NCBI GenBank assembly: GCA_028023455.1
Contig: JAQFVV010012394.1
Coordinates: forward strand, 23,702,900-23,766,899
Direction of reading: 5' to 3'
DNA from: Epiperipatus broadwayi
Lineage: Eukaryota; Onychophora; Udeonychophora; Euonychophora; Peripatidae
Length of the DNA: 64,000 nt
This document shows positions 32,601 to 44,400 of this stretch, piece by piece (the first letter of the stretch is position 1; every line of letters begins with the position of its first letter). The position numbers and the translations under genes are program-made. The notes under the pieces are model-generated. The model saw nothing but the letters and a program-made list of their open reading frames with translations, was not told the origin of the DNA and did no database searches.

Positions 32601-33974
32601 TATAACATAATTTATAAAATTCTTGAAGTAAACTGATCAATTTCTTAATTTTCAAGATTCATTTTCTTCTTTAATTTCTTCAGGTAAAATATATCTACCA
32701 TTGTAAGATGATGACAGAATCTCAAAAAGCTATTCATGAAATTTTCAATTATTTTTTTTTAAATCAATATATATATATGTTATACAGTACAACAAAAAAC
32801 TTGCAAAGATGAAAGAAAAAGAGATTAATAATAAAATAAATGGATGCTAACTTCCAACAGGGTGATAAGTCATTCAGGAGAAACCATTCATGTGATCTCC
32901 ATGCCACAATCCAACAATGACTCCATCGCCCAAGTCAATATTGACTTGATGACACCTAACAATCATAAATGGGGGTGGGATTGAAAAGATTAATCACTGC
33001 TTGTTATTTTTTATTCAGAAAAAGTGGTCAAGGGGTTTATTTTTGATAGATATGATCTCTGTGAATAAAAGATCCAATTCTATAAAAGATGACAATTTAA
33101 AAAAATATATATAATATTCAGAGATTACTGCAATAAATTTTGATGCACATGCCATAATAATTCATATTTCAGATTTACTGGATTTAACAAACTTGTAAAA
33201 ACATCTCTCTTATACTAATGATAATTTATTTGTTAGACAAAAAATGGTCTACTTCTACCTAACTTCCATGCTGTTATAAGGATAATAATAAAAAAAAATC
33301 ATTTTTGCTTCACAAATAAATCAACATTAGCATGAGAAAGAGTATTAGTTAAAATGACTTTAATGAATATGATTATAATATTGCGTCAGAATTTATTAGT
33401 TTTCTATAAATATTACATATCCTCGGCACTACATATTTAATAGTTATCTATTTACATGATTCCTATAATTATTAGATTTGAGAAAAATAATTTTAAATCC
33501 CATATTCAGCTAATTTAATAATTTGTTGATGAATGTATTAAAAATATTTGTGAAGACAAGTTTAGGTCTGAAGAATGGTTTGAATTTAGAAAGGATAGAG
33601 AATAAAGAAATGTGCAAGGGATAAAGAACTATTACCAAAAGATAAAGAAAAATATGAATATTTTTAAAGAATATAGATGAGTTGTGACACATAGATATCT
33701 ATAACTTCTAATACTTAACATGTACTTTACAAAAATTGCTAAATGAATATTATTTTGATATAAATGGAGTTAACATGGAAGGTAGAAGAGTTTCCAGCAT
33801 CATATTAATTGATAACATGGCATAAAAATATAGAATTTTGGATAAAAATACATCTAAATAAAGCAATGATCAGAAATGGAGGACATAAAAAATTGAGTAA
33901 CAAAAGATTGTAGAAGAGATGTAGATATTCAATAAGTTGGCTTACTGGTTGATGAAACAAGCATTGAAGATTTT
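32601..33974. other. A+T-rich sequence, nothing recognised
   Basis: No gene or repeat pair was recognised in this stretch. Confidence 0.4.
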
Positions 33975-34577
33975 GTGCTATTTATTTGTAAAGCTTTACT
34001 AATAGATGCCAGATGATAGTGCTTAATAAATCCCTATATTGTCCTGTCCTATCCAATATCTCCAAACTAGGATCAAGACTATTGCTTGGAACAGTGCACT
34101 TGGAACTATAGGATCTTTTCTAGCTGTCATCATTTAACTCTCTTTTCAACTATCAAGCTATTCGCTCAAACTGAAAATATCATAAATATTTCAGTCTAAG
34201 CCAACTTGCTTGAACCAAATCCTGACTACAGAATAGAGGTATCTATAGATGTTAAAAACTAAGTACACCATAATACATAGATACTGGACTAATTTCAAAT
34301 CTATATGATTATACGAGCAAGTTAACTCAGAATGAGAACTTTTTTTTGTTTTTTCTGTTTGGGCTGATAGCCTGATAATATAACAAAGAAGTAAATGATC
34401 TAAAAGGAAGATGTATTCGATCATGAAGATCCAGGCACTGTTCCAAGATCCAAAGTTCCTCACTGATGAAAGCTATAAACTTGAAACTGGTTTGGGAATA
34501 TTGGATAGAACAACACTGGATAGCGATTTAAGCACTATCAACATTTATTAGTTACTAAAGCTTATAGTAAGTGGCAC
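33975..34577. repeat. Giant palindrome, family 1 large type, copy 2 (603 bp)
   Basis: The arms meet near 34275. Left-arm blocks (AGTGCTTAATAAATCCCTAT, CCAATATCTCCAAACTAG, AGTCTAAGCCAACTTGC) have inverse partners in the right arm (GATTTAAGCACTATCAAC, TTTGGGAATATTGGATAG, GCAAGTTAACTCAG). It is more diverged than the copy at 30760. Confidence 0.8.
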
Positions 34578-34624
34578 TGAAAAAAAATGCTAAGAAATAG
34601 CAAGGAGTAAGCTGAAATCATATG

Positions 34625-34965
34625 TTGAGTTATGTGGTATTTTGATTACAGAATAAAGCTGCTTGTAGTTATTAAAAACCTAAGAATGTCATACTATACA
34701 CATACTAAATTGGTTTCAGATTCATACAATCAATTTGGGCTGATAGTTATAGTTAAAAAGAAAATAGAGGTAAATGATAGTTGCAAGAAGAAAGAGATTC
34801 TAAAGCTTCAAGTGCACTGTTCTAAGATCCAAAGCTTCTCATTGATGAGGGTCATAAGTCTGAATCTAATCTAGAGATTTTGAATAGGACAGCACAGAAT
34901 ATGGATTTATTAAGCATTACTATCTGGTACTTATTAGTTACTAATGTCTACAGTAGGAGGGGATG
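34625..34965. repeat. Half-copy of the family-1 large palindrome
   Basis: Follows the right arm of the 33975 palindrome: AATTTGGGCTGATAGTTATA, TCCAAAGCTTCTCATTGATG, GGATTTATTAAGCATTACTA and TTAGTTACTAATGTC in the same order. Confidence 0.7.
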
Positions 34966-35149
34966 CATAAAGCTAGTTAAAGGAAAAAAATGGATAGTCT
35001 TCTCTTAGTGTGTTGAAATCGCAAGAGGGCATACTTTTTATATAAACAAACACAAATATAATGTTACCGAGCCTTTTTTTTTTAGATTTTCAACTTTAAC
35101 ATTATTTTCTAAAATGAAATAATTATGTTTTTAAATTACATTAGACATT

Positions 35150-35660
35150 TTAGTACGACATTTTGCAAACTATTTTTTAACAATTTATGAAATGACATTA
35201 TTTTGTAAAAAATTATTATTTTCGAAAATACAAAAATTACAATATTTTAAATTACATTCCATAAGTCAGTGCATAGCACTGGAATGTGCATGGGGGAGGG
35301 GGTTTGCTGGTCCAAAGGATCTGTCAAAAGATGCAGTACTCAATTTACAAACTGACATTATTTTTTAAAATACAATAATTACATTAGACATGTCAGCACA
35401 TCGCACCAGAAAGTGCAGAGGGGGGGGATGATGGTTTTGCCGGTCCGAAGAATCACCCAAAAGATGCAGTACTCTGAATCAAACCAAGATTATGATTTGT
35501 AAAAAAAAAAAACAACGTGCAACCTCAGACATTTTATTTGTCTTGTATCTGTCTTCATCTAACCAAAAGATACAGTACTCTGATCAAACCGAGCTTACAA
35601 TTTCCAAAACAACATGCAATCTCAGCCATTTCATTTGACTCATAGCTGTTCTCCCGCAAA
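35150..35660 (+). repeat. Degenerate tandem repeat with G-runs
   Basis: Three or four degenerate units share TGCTGGTCCAAAGGATC or GCCGGTCCGAAGAATC, then AAAAGATGCAGTACTC, ATCAAACC and CAACNTGCAANCTCAG. Two units carry a G5-G8 run after a GTCAGCACATCGCACCAG-like start. Confidence 0.7.
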
Positions 35661-36424
35661 CTGTCTTTTCGCGTGACTTGTGTGAAATGGTGCTTGGAGA
35701 GACCCTTTTGCAATTGTTTTCACATTCCATTATGTGTAGGGAAGTGCAGGAATGGGCTTACAATTATTAATATGTACTAGTATGCCAGTTAGGGTGTAAG
35801 ATTACTATTATGAAGGCATATTACAACAGTTCTGGCCAGTTGAATTTCAAACACCCTCATGATATACGGTAGCAATCTGTTAAGTGTGCACATTTGCATA
35901 GTGCCATGAAGCACATCAATGAGCCATAATATTGGCATACAACGCCATCTAAGCCTGCCAACAGCTATTATGAACAGAACTGTTCTATAGGCTGTAACTT
36001 TATATGCAAAAGCACAGAAATATTGGGCTGTGTAAACAGCATATTTCTGTGTGCCTTCTCGCAATTTCATCATGCTAAGAGAAGACTACCAAAAAATGTA
36101 CTGATAAAACAGCAATATGTGATAGAGTCGCATGATATTTTATTGTAATAAATATAGGATAATTAGAAAAGAGAAAAAAATTAGTTTCTAGAGGGAAACA
36201 GAAAAAATAATTTGGAATGTTAATAATTATTATTAGTAAATAGAACAGGCATATAGTAAATATCAAATAAAAAAGATATACAACCACCATATTGTGTCTC
36301 AAAACCTATCACTTCACTGACCTACAATTCTAAAAACAATATTAAATAAAATTTAAATAATTAGCAATTATATAATTTGCTTATATTGAATGTACTCTAA
36401 ATTCATTTCTTATACATGTTAAGT
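35661..36424. other. Less A+T-rich block with an unassigned open frame, then A+T-rich sequence
   Basis: A 94-codon open frame on the minus strand (35789-36073) lies in sequence noticeably richer in G+C than its surroundings. I recognise no domain; it might be an eroded transposase segment. I see nothing in the remainder. Confidence 0.3.
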
Positions 36425-37000
36425 ACAGGGATTTGAACTTAGGATTTTTCATTCTTTATTCATCCTCCACTCTATCTCAAGCAATCAATACACATAACCA
36501 CATACATATAAATATATATGATCCTAATATAGGTATTTCGTGCAATCAGCACTCATCAGTTGGTCCAGATCATCATCTCCCCCCCCACACACATATATAT
36601 ATAATCAGTGCTTGGTTTATATTAAGATAATGGACAGGTTGAATAATTGGAAGAGTGAGAAGATTGAAGCCTGTCCATTAAAGTTTAAATCAAATCCAAT
36701 AAGGGCTTTAAGCATTCTATCATTGGTTTTTAAATGAAATGGATAGTTGAGTAGTTGAAAAAGTGAGAACATTGAAGCTTGTTCATTAAAGTTTAAGGAA
36801 TTACTTTCTTAATATAAACTGAGCACTAACTGTATATATGTGTGAGAGATTATGATCTGACCCAACTGATGAGTGCTGGTTCTGCACGAAATGTATATAT
36901 TGGGGATCATTTATCTTTTTCGTATGTACGTGGTCATATGTATCAGTTGCTTGAGATAAAGTGGAGGATGAATAATCCTAAGTTAAAGTCACTCTACTTA
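36425..37000. repeat. Palindromic element family 2, copy 4 (576 bp)
   Basis: The left arm has CATCCTCCACTCTATCTCAA, ACACATAACCACATACAT and CAGCACTCATCAGTTGGTCC. The right arm has their complements in reverse order (CCAACTGATGAGTGCTGG at about 36865, then ACGTGGTCATATGTATCAG, then TTGAGATAAAGTGGAGGATG). The centre holds two GAAGCYTGTYCATTAAAGTT blocks. The hexamer-rich loop includes CA/TA microsatellites. Confidence 0.85.
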
Positions 37001-37437
37001 CATAATTAGTAAAACAACAACAGTTTAATTTTCTGCGTTATACTGCAAATGACTTTGAAACTGCAATTGCAAGAAAATGGCACTACAGAAGACAAATGAT
37101 CAAGTTTTAACAATTTAATCAACATCAATTTTCATCACACACACAGACAAAAAAAAGAATTAAAAAAAAATGTTGATGTCTTAATATGTATTCATAAATT
37201 TAAATCGGTTTTATATACACAATACATATTCCACAAAAAATGTAAATATGTATATAAACATAAGGGTTAAAAACGTATATTATACAATAAGTTAATTTTT
37301 TTGTTAATTATCTTTGTCCATGTCTTAACATGTATATGCAATTAAATAATTTTATCACACCTGTGTGTTAATTTGTATATATTTCTCTAAAAACATATGT
37401 AATTTATATAAAGTTCAAATGTGTGTTAGATACTATA

Positions 37438-37500
37438 TGTAAAACTTTAATGTGTTGATATGTGTGCATGTTTAATATCAACACATATTAAAGTTTTACA
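37438..37500. repeat. 63-nt hairpin
   Basis: TGTAAAACTTTAATGTGTTG pairs with the inverse sequence ending at 37500. The stem is about 24 bp with one 2-nt bulge around a loop of about 13 nt. Size and shape are within the range of a microRNA precursor, but it lies in a low-complexity region (about 37160-37760) full of related ACATAT/ATGTAT motifs. A chance or repeat origin is therefore likely. Confidence 0.6.
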
Positions 37501-37907
37501 TGTAATTTGTATACTGCAATCATGTATTTTAAAAACATATACTGTACAGCTCTATTTTGTTTTAGTTAATCTCTTAGAATATATTTATAATTTTTGGATT
37601 TCATTATATATGTACCGTATATATATATATGTGTACAGTGTTTGTTCTATTTTTTGTTAATTCCTAAATATACATGCATCATTTTAAAGTAATGTACCAT
37701 AGATATATATTGTGCTATATATATATTAAAATTATCTGTACTATGTAAAATCGTGTTCAAAACATGCCCTAAAAAAATTTGATTTCAGATATCCATGGAA
37801 GTTTGGAAGCACGTGGTTTGGATATGGGAATCCTATTTTATAAATAATCAAATGGTTATTCATAAAGAAGTTTAAGTACCGGAAAAGACTGAGTAAGGCT
37901 GCGATCT

Positions 37908-38560
37908 ATGGTTCTTGAGATTCAGCATCTGCCACTCCACTACAGAACTAAATCACGCACGGATACTAAAGTATTAAAGGATAAGACGAAGAAGAAACAA
38001 ACGACTGGTAAAGAAACAATAGTGATGAAAATATCGGAGTTTTTTTTTCTTCTGGATTCATTGTTGCTAATTCAAGCAAAGAGCAAACAATTCTAACCTG
38101 TCATGAACTTTTATTAAGAAGAAAACGTGTTGTTTTAACAAAGCATTAAAAGTAGGTAACACTTGATTAACAATAGCTAAAAGACTGAACTTCACAGAAT
38201 ATTTTTTAATTATGATATATACATTTCTTCCGGATGCTTGCTAGGCAAAACTTCTCACCTAAAACTATTTTCAATAACCTTTTTTTTTTACAACTATTAA
38301 AATTTAGGCAATATATATACTTTTTTTTTAAAGAGTAATATAATTTTTAAGAGTAATATATTAGATATATATGAACTATTTTGAAAAGAAGAACTGTGTG
38401 CTGGATATATTAAATTATTTAATATAATAATAATTTTGTAGACATAGTTTCACCATAACAATGTAAAGCCTTCAATTGTTTTATTTCCAATTCAGAGCGA
38501 AGAGACTGCAGCAGAAGTTAAAACGAAGAAGAAAAAAACTAAAAGCAGTCATATATTTAA
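37908..38560 (+). other. Possible Lys-rich exons, unrecognised
   Basis: A frame from 37908 encodes LPLHYRTKSRTDTKVLKDKTKKKQ and stays open to a possible donor (ACTG|GTAAAG) at about 38005. At 38491 a good-looking acceptor (TTTTATTTCCAATTCAG) precedes a second Lys-rich open segment. The region is less A+T-rich than its surroundings. The frames do not join into a long product, and no family is recognised. Confidence 0.2.
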
Positions 38561-38930
38561 TTTTTGAATAGCAAAATATATCATATAGGGATCGATCACT
38601 AGGGCTAAATTTCGATTTTTTTTCTTCTTGGCTATATAACCTATTGAAATGGAATTTCAAAATAAATAATTTACTCTTTTCTTTGTTTGTTAAGCAATAC
38701 TGTGTAACCCATTAAGACGATATTTTAAATCAAACAGATTATTTTCAATTTTTAATAAGGCACTTATTATTTATGTCGACAGTACAGGCGAACACCCCAC
38801 TAAACTGAATATTAAGATATTTGTTGTGCGGGTATTAAGATAATTTAATAGTGCACAATTCAAATAAGTAAATGTTTAGGTATTTACAATAGCAAAATAT
38901 AACAAACAGTTTAAATACAGAATTGCAAAT
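38561..38930. other. A+T-rich sequence, nothing recognised
   Basis: No gene or repeat was recognised. Confidence 0.4.
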
Positions 38931-39357
38931 GAATTATTAATGATACAGCTAATGCTTGGGAAGGAATGCTGAGACCCCTCTTTAGAACCCTGATATCTCT
39001 AGCCTAAGGGTAATTTTCCTCTTATGCAGATACGGTGATGCCAATAACTAACACCTTTCTGCTCTAGACTAGAACATATCTCACTATATTTTATCAAAGA
39101 GTGGACAACGAATGAGGTTACTGACGTGTGACTTATCTGACTCGCAATGAACTAATATATATATAGCCGGATCTTTTCCCATATTGAGAATAATCGGATT
39201 CATTGAGGCAGTTCTTCAATTGACTGTTATGCCGCTGACTATTTAGTTCCTTGATCATTTCATTGGTCAGCTGTATAGTATTTTCAATCCGATCTTGATA
39301 ACATGGTAGTTTGGACAAGTCCATTATTTCAGGTAAACTTAAGATTAGTTTCCAACA
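38931..39357 (-). CDS. Possible terminal exon and 3' UTR of an unknown gene
   Basis: On the minus strand a frame ends with TAA at 39133 and includes MDLSKLPCYQDRIENTIQLT followed by NEMIKELNSQRHN and CLNESDYSQYGKRSG. The frame stays open upstream of this Met to beyond 39357. Base composition here and in the following 200 bases is clearly richer in G+C than the surroundings, as expected for an exon with 3' UTR. The G-K-R triplet would be an amidation and cleavage signal if this were a secreted peptide precursor, but no signal peptide is visible and the match may be chance. Family not recognised. Confidence 0.3.
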
Positions 39358-39627
39358 GCAATGGTCTTTTAAATGAATAAGTTTTTTAAATAAAATGTAA
39401 AAAAAAAATGGATTTAAAAAAAAAAAAAACGAAAATAGTACTTGTAATAAAGTTTGGATAACCTACATATATACTTTATACATAAATTCGTTCCGGGAGA
39501 ATAGGTAAATGGCATTAATATTCACAAATTTATGAAAATAAAAAAAGACAAAGGGAAGAAAGAGATTGCCAATATATTATACATACAGTATAAACATTCC
39601 GATTGGATTTATGAATGTTAAACTTAC

Positions 39628-39651
39628 TTCATTCAAAATTTTGATACCAAT
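39628..39651 (-). CDS. Possible 24-nt microexon
   Basis: On the minus strand CATTTTATTTCAG is followed by 24 bases encoding IGIKILNE and then a consensus donor GTAAGTTT. Both splice sites are strong. Only one of the three frames is open. It lies about 290 bases upstream of the possible terminal exon, but a joint frame is not obvious. Confidence 0.25.
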
Positions 39652-40648
39652 CTGAAATAAAATGAGGATATTATGAAAGATCAATAACAAAAGTATTCAA
39701 AAAACATAAAATATTGGCCTAGCACTAACCAGGAATCCATGGTTGACGCCTATATGTCGTGTCTATTCTTCATAAAGAAATCAAATGATCATTTAATAAC
39801 TTATATGTTCATTAAAATTAAGATTTATAAAATTAAAATTACGACGATGAAATTAACTGTAATAATATACATATTAATTTTAATATATTAATATTTACAA
39901 ACCAAAATGTAATAGGTACTTAAGCAGTAGTCGGACACCAATGTTCATTTAAAGAACTTAAAAGTTTAGAATCTCATATTAAAACTTATCGTTAGACATT
40001 TCCAAACTGTGATTTTGTTTTTATCATACTAACGATTAACTAAAGGGTATGTAGATTTATGGTGAGAAGAAATCATTTAAATCTCAATTTTTCTTTTTGA
40101 GTTTTTTCAATAACTGTATAGAATCAATCATTATCAATTGATAAATAGGTTACACTGACAAAAAAAGTAACAATTAAGGATAATATTACCAGTTATAAAA
40201 ATAAAAAGGATGATATTGTCATCCATCATATGAGCACATTTTTTGAGCCGGGGAAATTTTAATGGGTACTTAATCCTACCTTAAGTATCTATATTATTTC
40301 ACATAGGCATGACAAACTCAAAATATTAAGTTTATAGTGTTTCATAACTGTTGCAGTCCATAAAATTTAAGAAAAGTCAAGCAATTCAATTCAAATGATT
40401 TTACTACCTTTTCTTTGTATATAGTACACCACTTACAATACTACTAGGTCATCTGTTTAGTGTTCTTATTCTTCTGTTTATCCCCCGTCCCCATAAACAC
40501 ACACTTCAATGTACAAAAGTCAGTATAAATTACAAAATTAAATAAAATTAAAATTGATTTGAAAATAACAAAAAGACATTTCTGTTAGCACTTGGAATCT
40601 ATTTAGGCTTTAACAATGTTCAGGCGTAATAGATAATTAGATTTATTA
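39652..40648. other. A+T-rich sequence, nothing recognised
   Basis: No gene or repeat was recognised. Confidence 0.4.
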
Positions 40649-41535
40649 CTTTATAGCAGGGATGCCCAACCCGTAGCTCGCGAGTCACATGTGGCTCGTG
40701 TAACTGTTTAATGTGGCTCGAATTGCACTCTTCAAAAAAATTGATAAAATATTTTATGTTCCTTGATGGCTCATGCACACACTAAAAAATAAACATTTTT
40801 ACAATACAAACAATAACGATATGCAGTGTCAGGTTTCACATTAAATAAAATATATTTTTCCTGTAATTGTAATTTATATGTATGTTACCAAATTTTTAAT
40901 AAATAAAATGTATTTACATTTTTTTTTCTTTTTAACATATTACACCATTTTTTTTTTTGCTGTACACGTTTGGTTTGGTGCTATATATATATATTGTGTT
41001 TAGTGCTCTTGTATATATTGTTGTTTTTATCGAGAAAGATCCTTGTAGACGTTTGGTTTAGTGCTGTATATATATTGTGTTTAGTGCTGGAAATAGTTTT
41101 TATCGAGATAAATCCATGTACACGTATATATTTTGCTGTATATATCAATGTTTAGTGCTGTAAACAGTTGTTTTTATCCGTGTACACGTATATATTTTGC
41201 TGTATATATATATATTGATGTTTAGTGCTGTAAATAGTTGTTTTTATCGAGATAGATTCGTGTACACATATATATTTTGCTGTATATATTGATGTTTTCA
41301 TCGAGAAAGATCCGTGTACACGTTATTTTGGCCACATTAGAAACGGCGGATTGATACCAATGTGAATAGGCCACACACACCCCCACCTATCTCCCTACAT
41401 TGCAGGTTTAGTACCCAAGTACCATGTTTATAAATGTAATATGAAAAATGTAATATATAATTGTGGCTCCCCAAATTTTTTTAAATTCTCAACTGGCTCG
41501 CGTCAAGTTAAAGGTTGGGCACCACTGCTTTATAG
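40649..41535. mobile_element. Non-autonomous hAT element 2 (871 bp) with 8 bp target duplications
   Basis: The body is 40657-41527. It starts CAGGGATGCCCAACC and ends GGTTGGGCACCACTG, terminal inverted repeats with two mismatches in 15. Identical CTTTATAG octamers flank it (40649-40656, 41528-41535). Sub-terminal GCTCGCGAG/GGCTCGCG motifs are present at both ends. It has no transposase. An internal minisatellite fills 40960-41325. Confidence 0.94.
40960..41325 (+). repeat. Minisatellite inside the hAT element
   Basis: About five units of roughly 65-80 bases share GTGTACACGTATATATTTTG, a TGATGTTTAGTGCTGTAAA block and GTTTTTATCGAGATAGATCC. Unit length varies through TA microsatellite changes. 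Confidence 0.85.
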
Positions 41536-41899
41536 CATAAAATAATTAAGAATAAATTCATTTGTCTAATCAATACATATTTCTTTATCATAGAAGCTAG
41601 AAAAGAAGAGGTTTTAATAATTGTGGTTATTAAAGATTATGCTATATGTTACATAAAAACATTCTTTTGAAATCCAAATTTGAAATATCAAAAAAAGCAA
41701 ATATACAATAATGCTTTGTATAGTATTTACTTCAGAATCACTGATTGGGAGGATTAGCAAATCATGCTACATTTATATAAGAAACAATATATAGCAATAA
41801 CAAAGAATGATAAATCTATAAGTTATTCACTAGAAATAAAAATAAAGGTCAAATTTGTGAAAAATAATTATTTTCAGAGATGTATTATTATTCATAGAT
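41536..41899. other. A+T-rich sequence, nothing recognised
   Basis: No gene or repeat was recognised. Confidence 0.4.
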
Positions 41900-42009
41900 T
41901 ACTTTGTTCAGTGCAATGATAGAGTGATAAATTCTGGAACTCAAAGTCAATGGATCATAGCCCTACTCTTTCATTTCTGCTTCTCAAAAGTTCTTTATGA
42001 TTTTCCAAG
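41900..42009 (+). repeat. tRNA-derived SINE, family B, plus copy
   Basis: Reads TTTGTTCAGTGCAATGATAG, then AATGGATCATAGCCC in the B-box position, then AAAAGTTCTTTATGA. This is the same order as the reverse of the 51275 copy. Confidence 0.55.
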
Positions 42010-42999
42010 TTATTCGATTGTTTATAGAGATTGCAGTAAACTTTCAAAATCCAACAAAGTCCAACTTAATCATGGATGATTAAGTAGTCTAGATTAAACA
42101 CAACAGCTAACAATGACAAACAGCTGCTAATATGAACAAGCATTATCAATATCTATTATTTGAATGTTGGATTTGTTTTTGGAAAATAAATTAATATATA
42201 TGCATAATTTCATTACTTGCACTGTATTTCTATTTCCTTATTTATGCTGAAAGTCCAATATACATTCAAAGGTAGCCATCTTTATTGTAATAAGGAGGTT
42301 ACCTTGGCAACAGATTGAGATTGTTATTGATATTGTTTAAGTGTTGACTGCTTTTGTTCAAATTTAGCATGCAATAGATTTTTATTAAAAAGCTATTTAT
42401 ATTAAATAATCTATATAAATGAATTTAGAATAGGCTTTTAAAAACTATTGCTGCAATATATATAAATTCTAAAATATGTTAAATAATTTTACAGCTTAAC
42501 AAATATGCAATGCTACGAATATAAGCCCATTCATGGAACAAACAGGCCAAATATATTAAGATAATTCCCAAATGCCCACTTTTTGTTACATCAATGCCAA
42601 TCTTTTATCTGACAAAACACTGGCATTGATATAACTAAAGGTGGACATTATTTGCAAAGCCCATTTGCCTGAATCTTGTTTTGAGAATTATGTTAATAAT
42701 GTAATTGAATATCCATGACTGTCTATATATATATGTACATGTATACAATAAGAAATAACTGCTTTAAATTAATGTAATATTAAAGTAAAAAATCAGACTA
42801 GTTCTTCTCTATTAAAAATGTATTTCAGATTTAAACCTTAATTTAAGTATTTAAAGTCTATTGTTGGATTTTAAAGTATAAAATAACTCATAGATAAACA
42901 AGTGTTTATGACTTCTCAGTTACTATTATATTAAACATATGACATCCTGTGCAAAGATAATCTTTATTTACAACTAATTTTCCCTATAGCTTCACTCAT
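42010..42999. other. A+T-rich sequence, nothing recognised
   Basis: No gene or repeat was recognised, apart from a short imperfect inverted pair around TGACAAAACACTGGCATTGA (about 42590-42630). Confidence 0.4.
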
Positions 43000-43017
43000 G
43001 TTAATAGAAAATTATCA

Positions 43018-43165
43018 TTTTTTTTTTCCAAACAATTAAGTACCATAATGCAAAAATCTATAGCTTATATAATTCTCCAAAAAAAGAAAAGAAAGAAGAT
43101 TGTGCAAGATTCATCAAGATTGGCACAATATTTGTTGAGTTATTGAGTAACAAATAAACAAAAAA
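43018..43165 (+). repeat. Dispersed repeat pair, first copy
   Basis: CAATTAAGTACCATAATGCA through TATATAATTCTCCAAAAAAA to GAGTTATTGAGTAACAAATA matches 43578-43715 in the same orientation with scattered differences. The ending resembles a widespread invertebrate repeat tail (inference). Confidence 0.65.
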
Positions 43166-43577
43166 ATTGTATATGAAGGATAAACAACAAAGAATTATCA
43201 TTAACTTATGCACAATAAAGCTGTCTTTAATTTAAATATTCCTGAATTATTTGTTTTAGAGCTCTAGCCTGATTGTTGACTGCAAGTTTGTAATATCTAT
43301 TACTGACTCTCAGTTTTGTATGTAATCAATCCCTCAAAAGCAGCTATGTGTGTAATAAATTAATAATCTTTTATTAAGTACTTTACAAATTACTAAGTTT
43401 GCTTGTTACTTAATAACTCTACAAATAATGCCCCAATCTTTTTAACACACATATTTTTTTTTTCAGTGAAATAATATCTTGATATTTTTCAAAATTGCTA
43501 GGAAATATTATTTTTAGATGAAAAATCCCCTAAAAGTCACTACTATACCCACAGCTTTGTTCCTATATGAATCAAAT

Positions 43578-43715
43578 ATCAAATTTTTTTAAACAATTAA
43601 ATACCATAAAACAAAAATCCATAGCCTATATAATTCTCCAAAAAAAAGAGTGAAAGAAAATCATGCAAGATTAATGAAGATTAGTGCTTTATTGAGTTAT
43701 TAAGTAACAAACAAA
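43578..43715 (+). repeat. Dispersed repeat pair, second copy
   Basis: CAATTAAATACCATAAAACA through TATATAATTCTCCAAAAAAA to GAGTTATTAAGTAACAAACA. It is about 410 bases downstream of the first copy. The spacing sequence is unrelated. Confidence 0.65.
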
Positions 43716-44400
43716 TCAAATTTATATACCCAATAGATAGATAAATATAATATAGATGCCATGTAGATGGACAAATATCATGACCACTAAAATAAATATA
43801 AAAAATACGGTTTGAATTCAATTAGTTAATTTTCGGAGTTTTTCCAATAAATTAAAAATTTGTTTTGATGTTTAATTTTATTATGACAGGGTATTTATAT
43901 ATATATTGCGGCTCTGAAGAAAACTGTTTGATAGTGTCAGCTATTTTTGGAAGTTTGGAATAATAAAATATTGTATTTGCATTGTGTAAAGAGCAGAGAA
44001 GGGAATATTAATATTGTTTATTTATATGAATAAAATATATTTAATAAGTAGTAATTGTGCTCAAGATTCATGAATCCCAGCTCGGCTTCATAAACTCTTG
44101 CGCTCAAGCCTTCTCTGAATTATCGAGCAATAACCAGTTGATATTTATAAATTAATATAACATTAAAAATATGTCCTTTAATATATTCTAATTATATATA
44201 AATAACAATGGAGACTATAATTTTAGTATATTTATCAGATGTTCAAACTTCTGGTTCACCTGATAAGGGTGGTCTCATCTGAAATACACTTATAGTAGGA
44301 GAGAAATGATCCAATTTTTAGCTAAATGTTGACTCGCAATTTTATCATACATTTGTACATGTTAAAGATGAATCTAATATCTGCATTGATGACTGAAAAT
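43716..44400. other. A+T-rich sequence, nothing recognised
   Basis: No gene was recognised. A less A+T-rich patch at 44060-44120 (CCCAGCTCGGCTTCATAAAC) is unassigned. Confidence 0.35.

Noticed and set aside
35789-36073. 94-codon frame as a transposase or membrane protein
   Set aside because: No catalytic or zinc motif could be placed. Kept only as an unassigned block.
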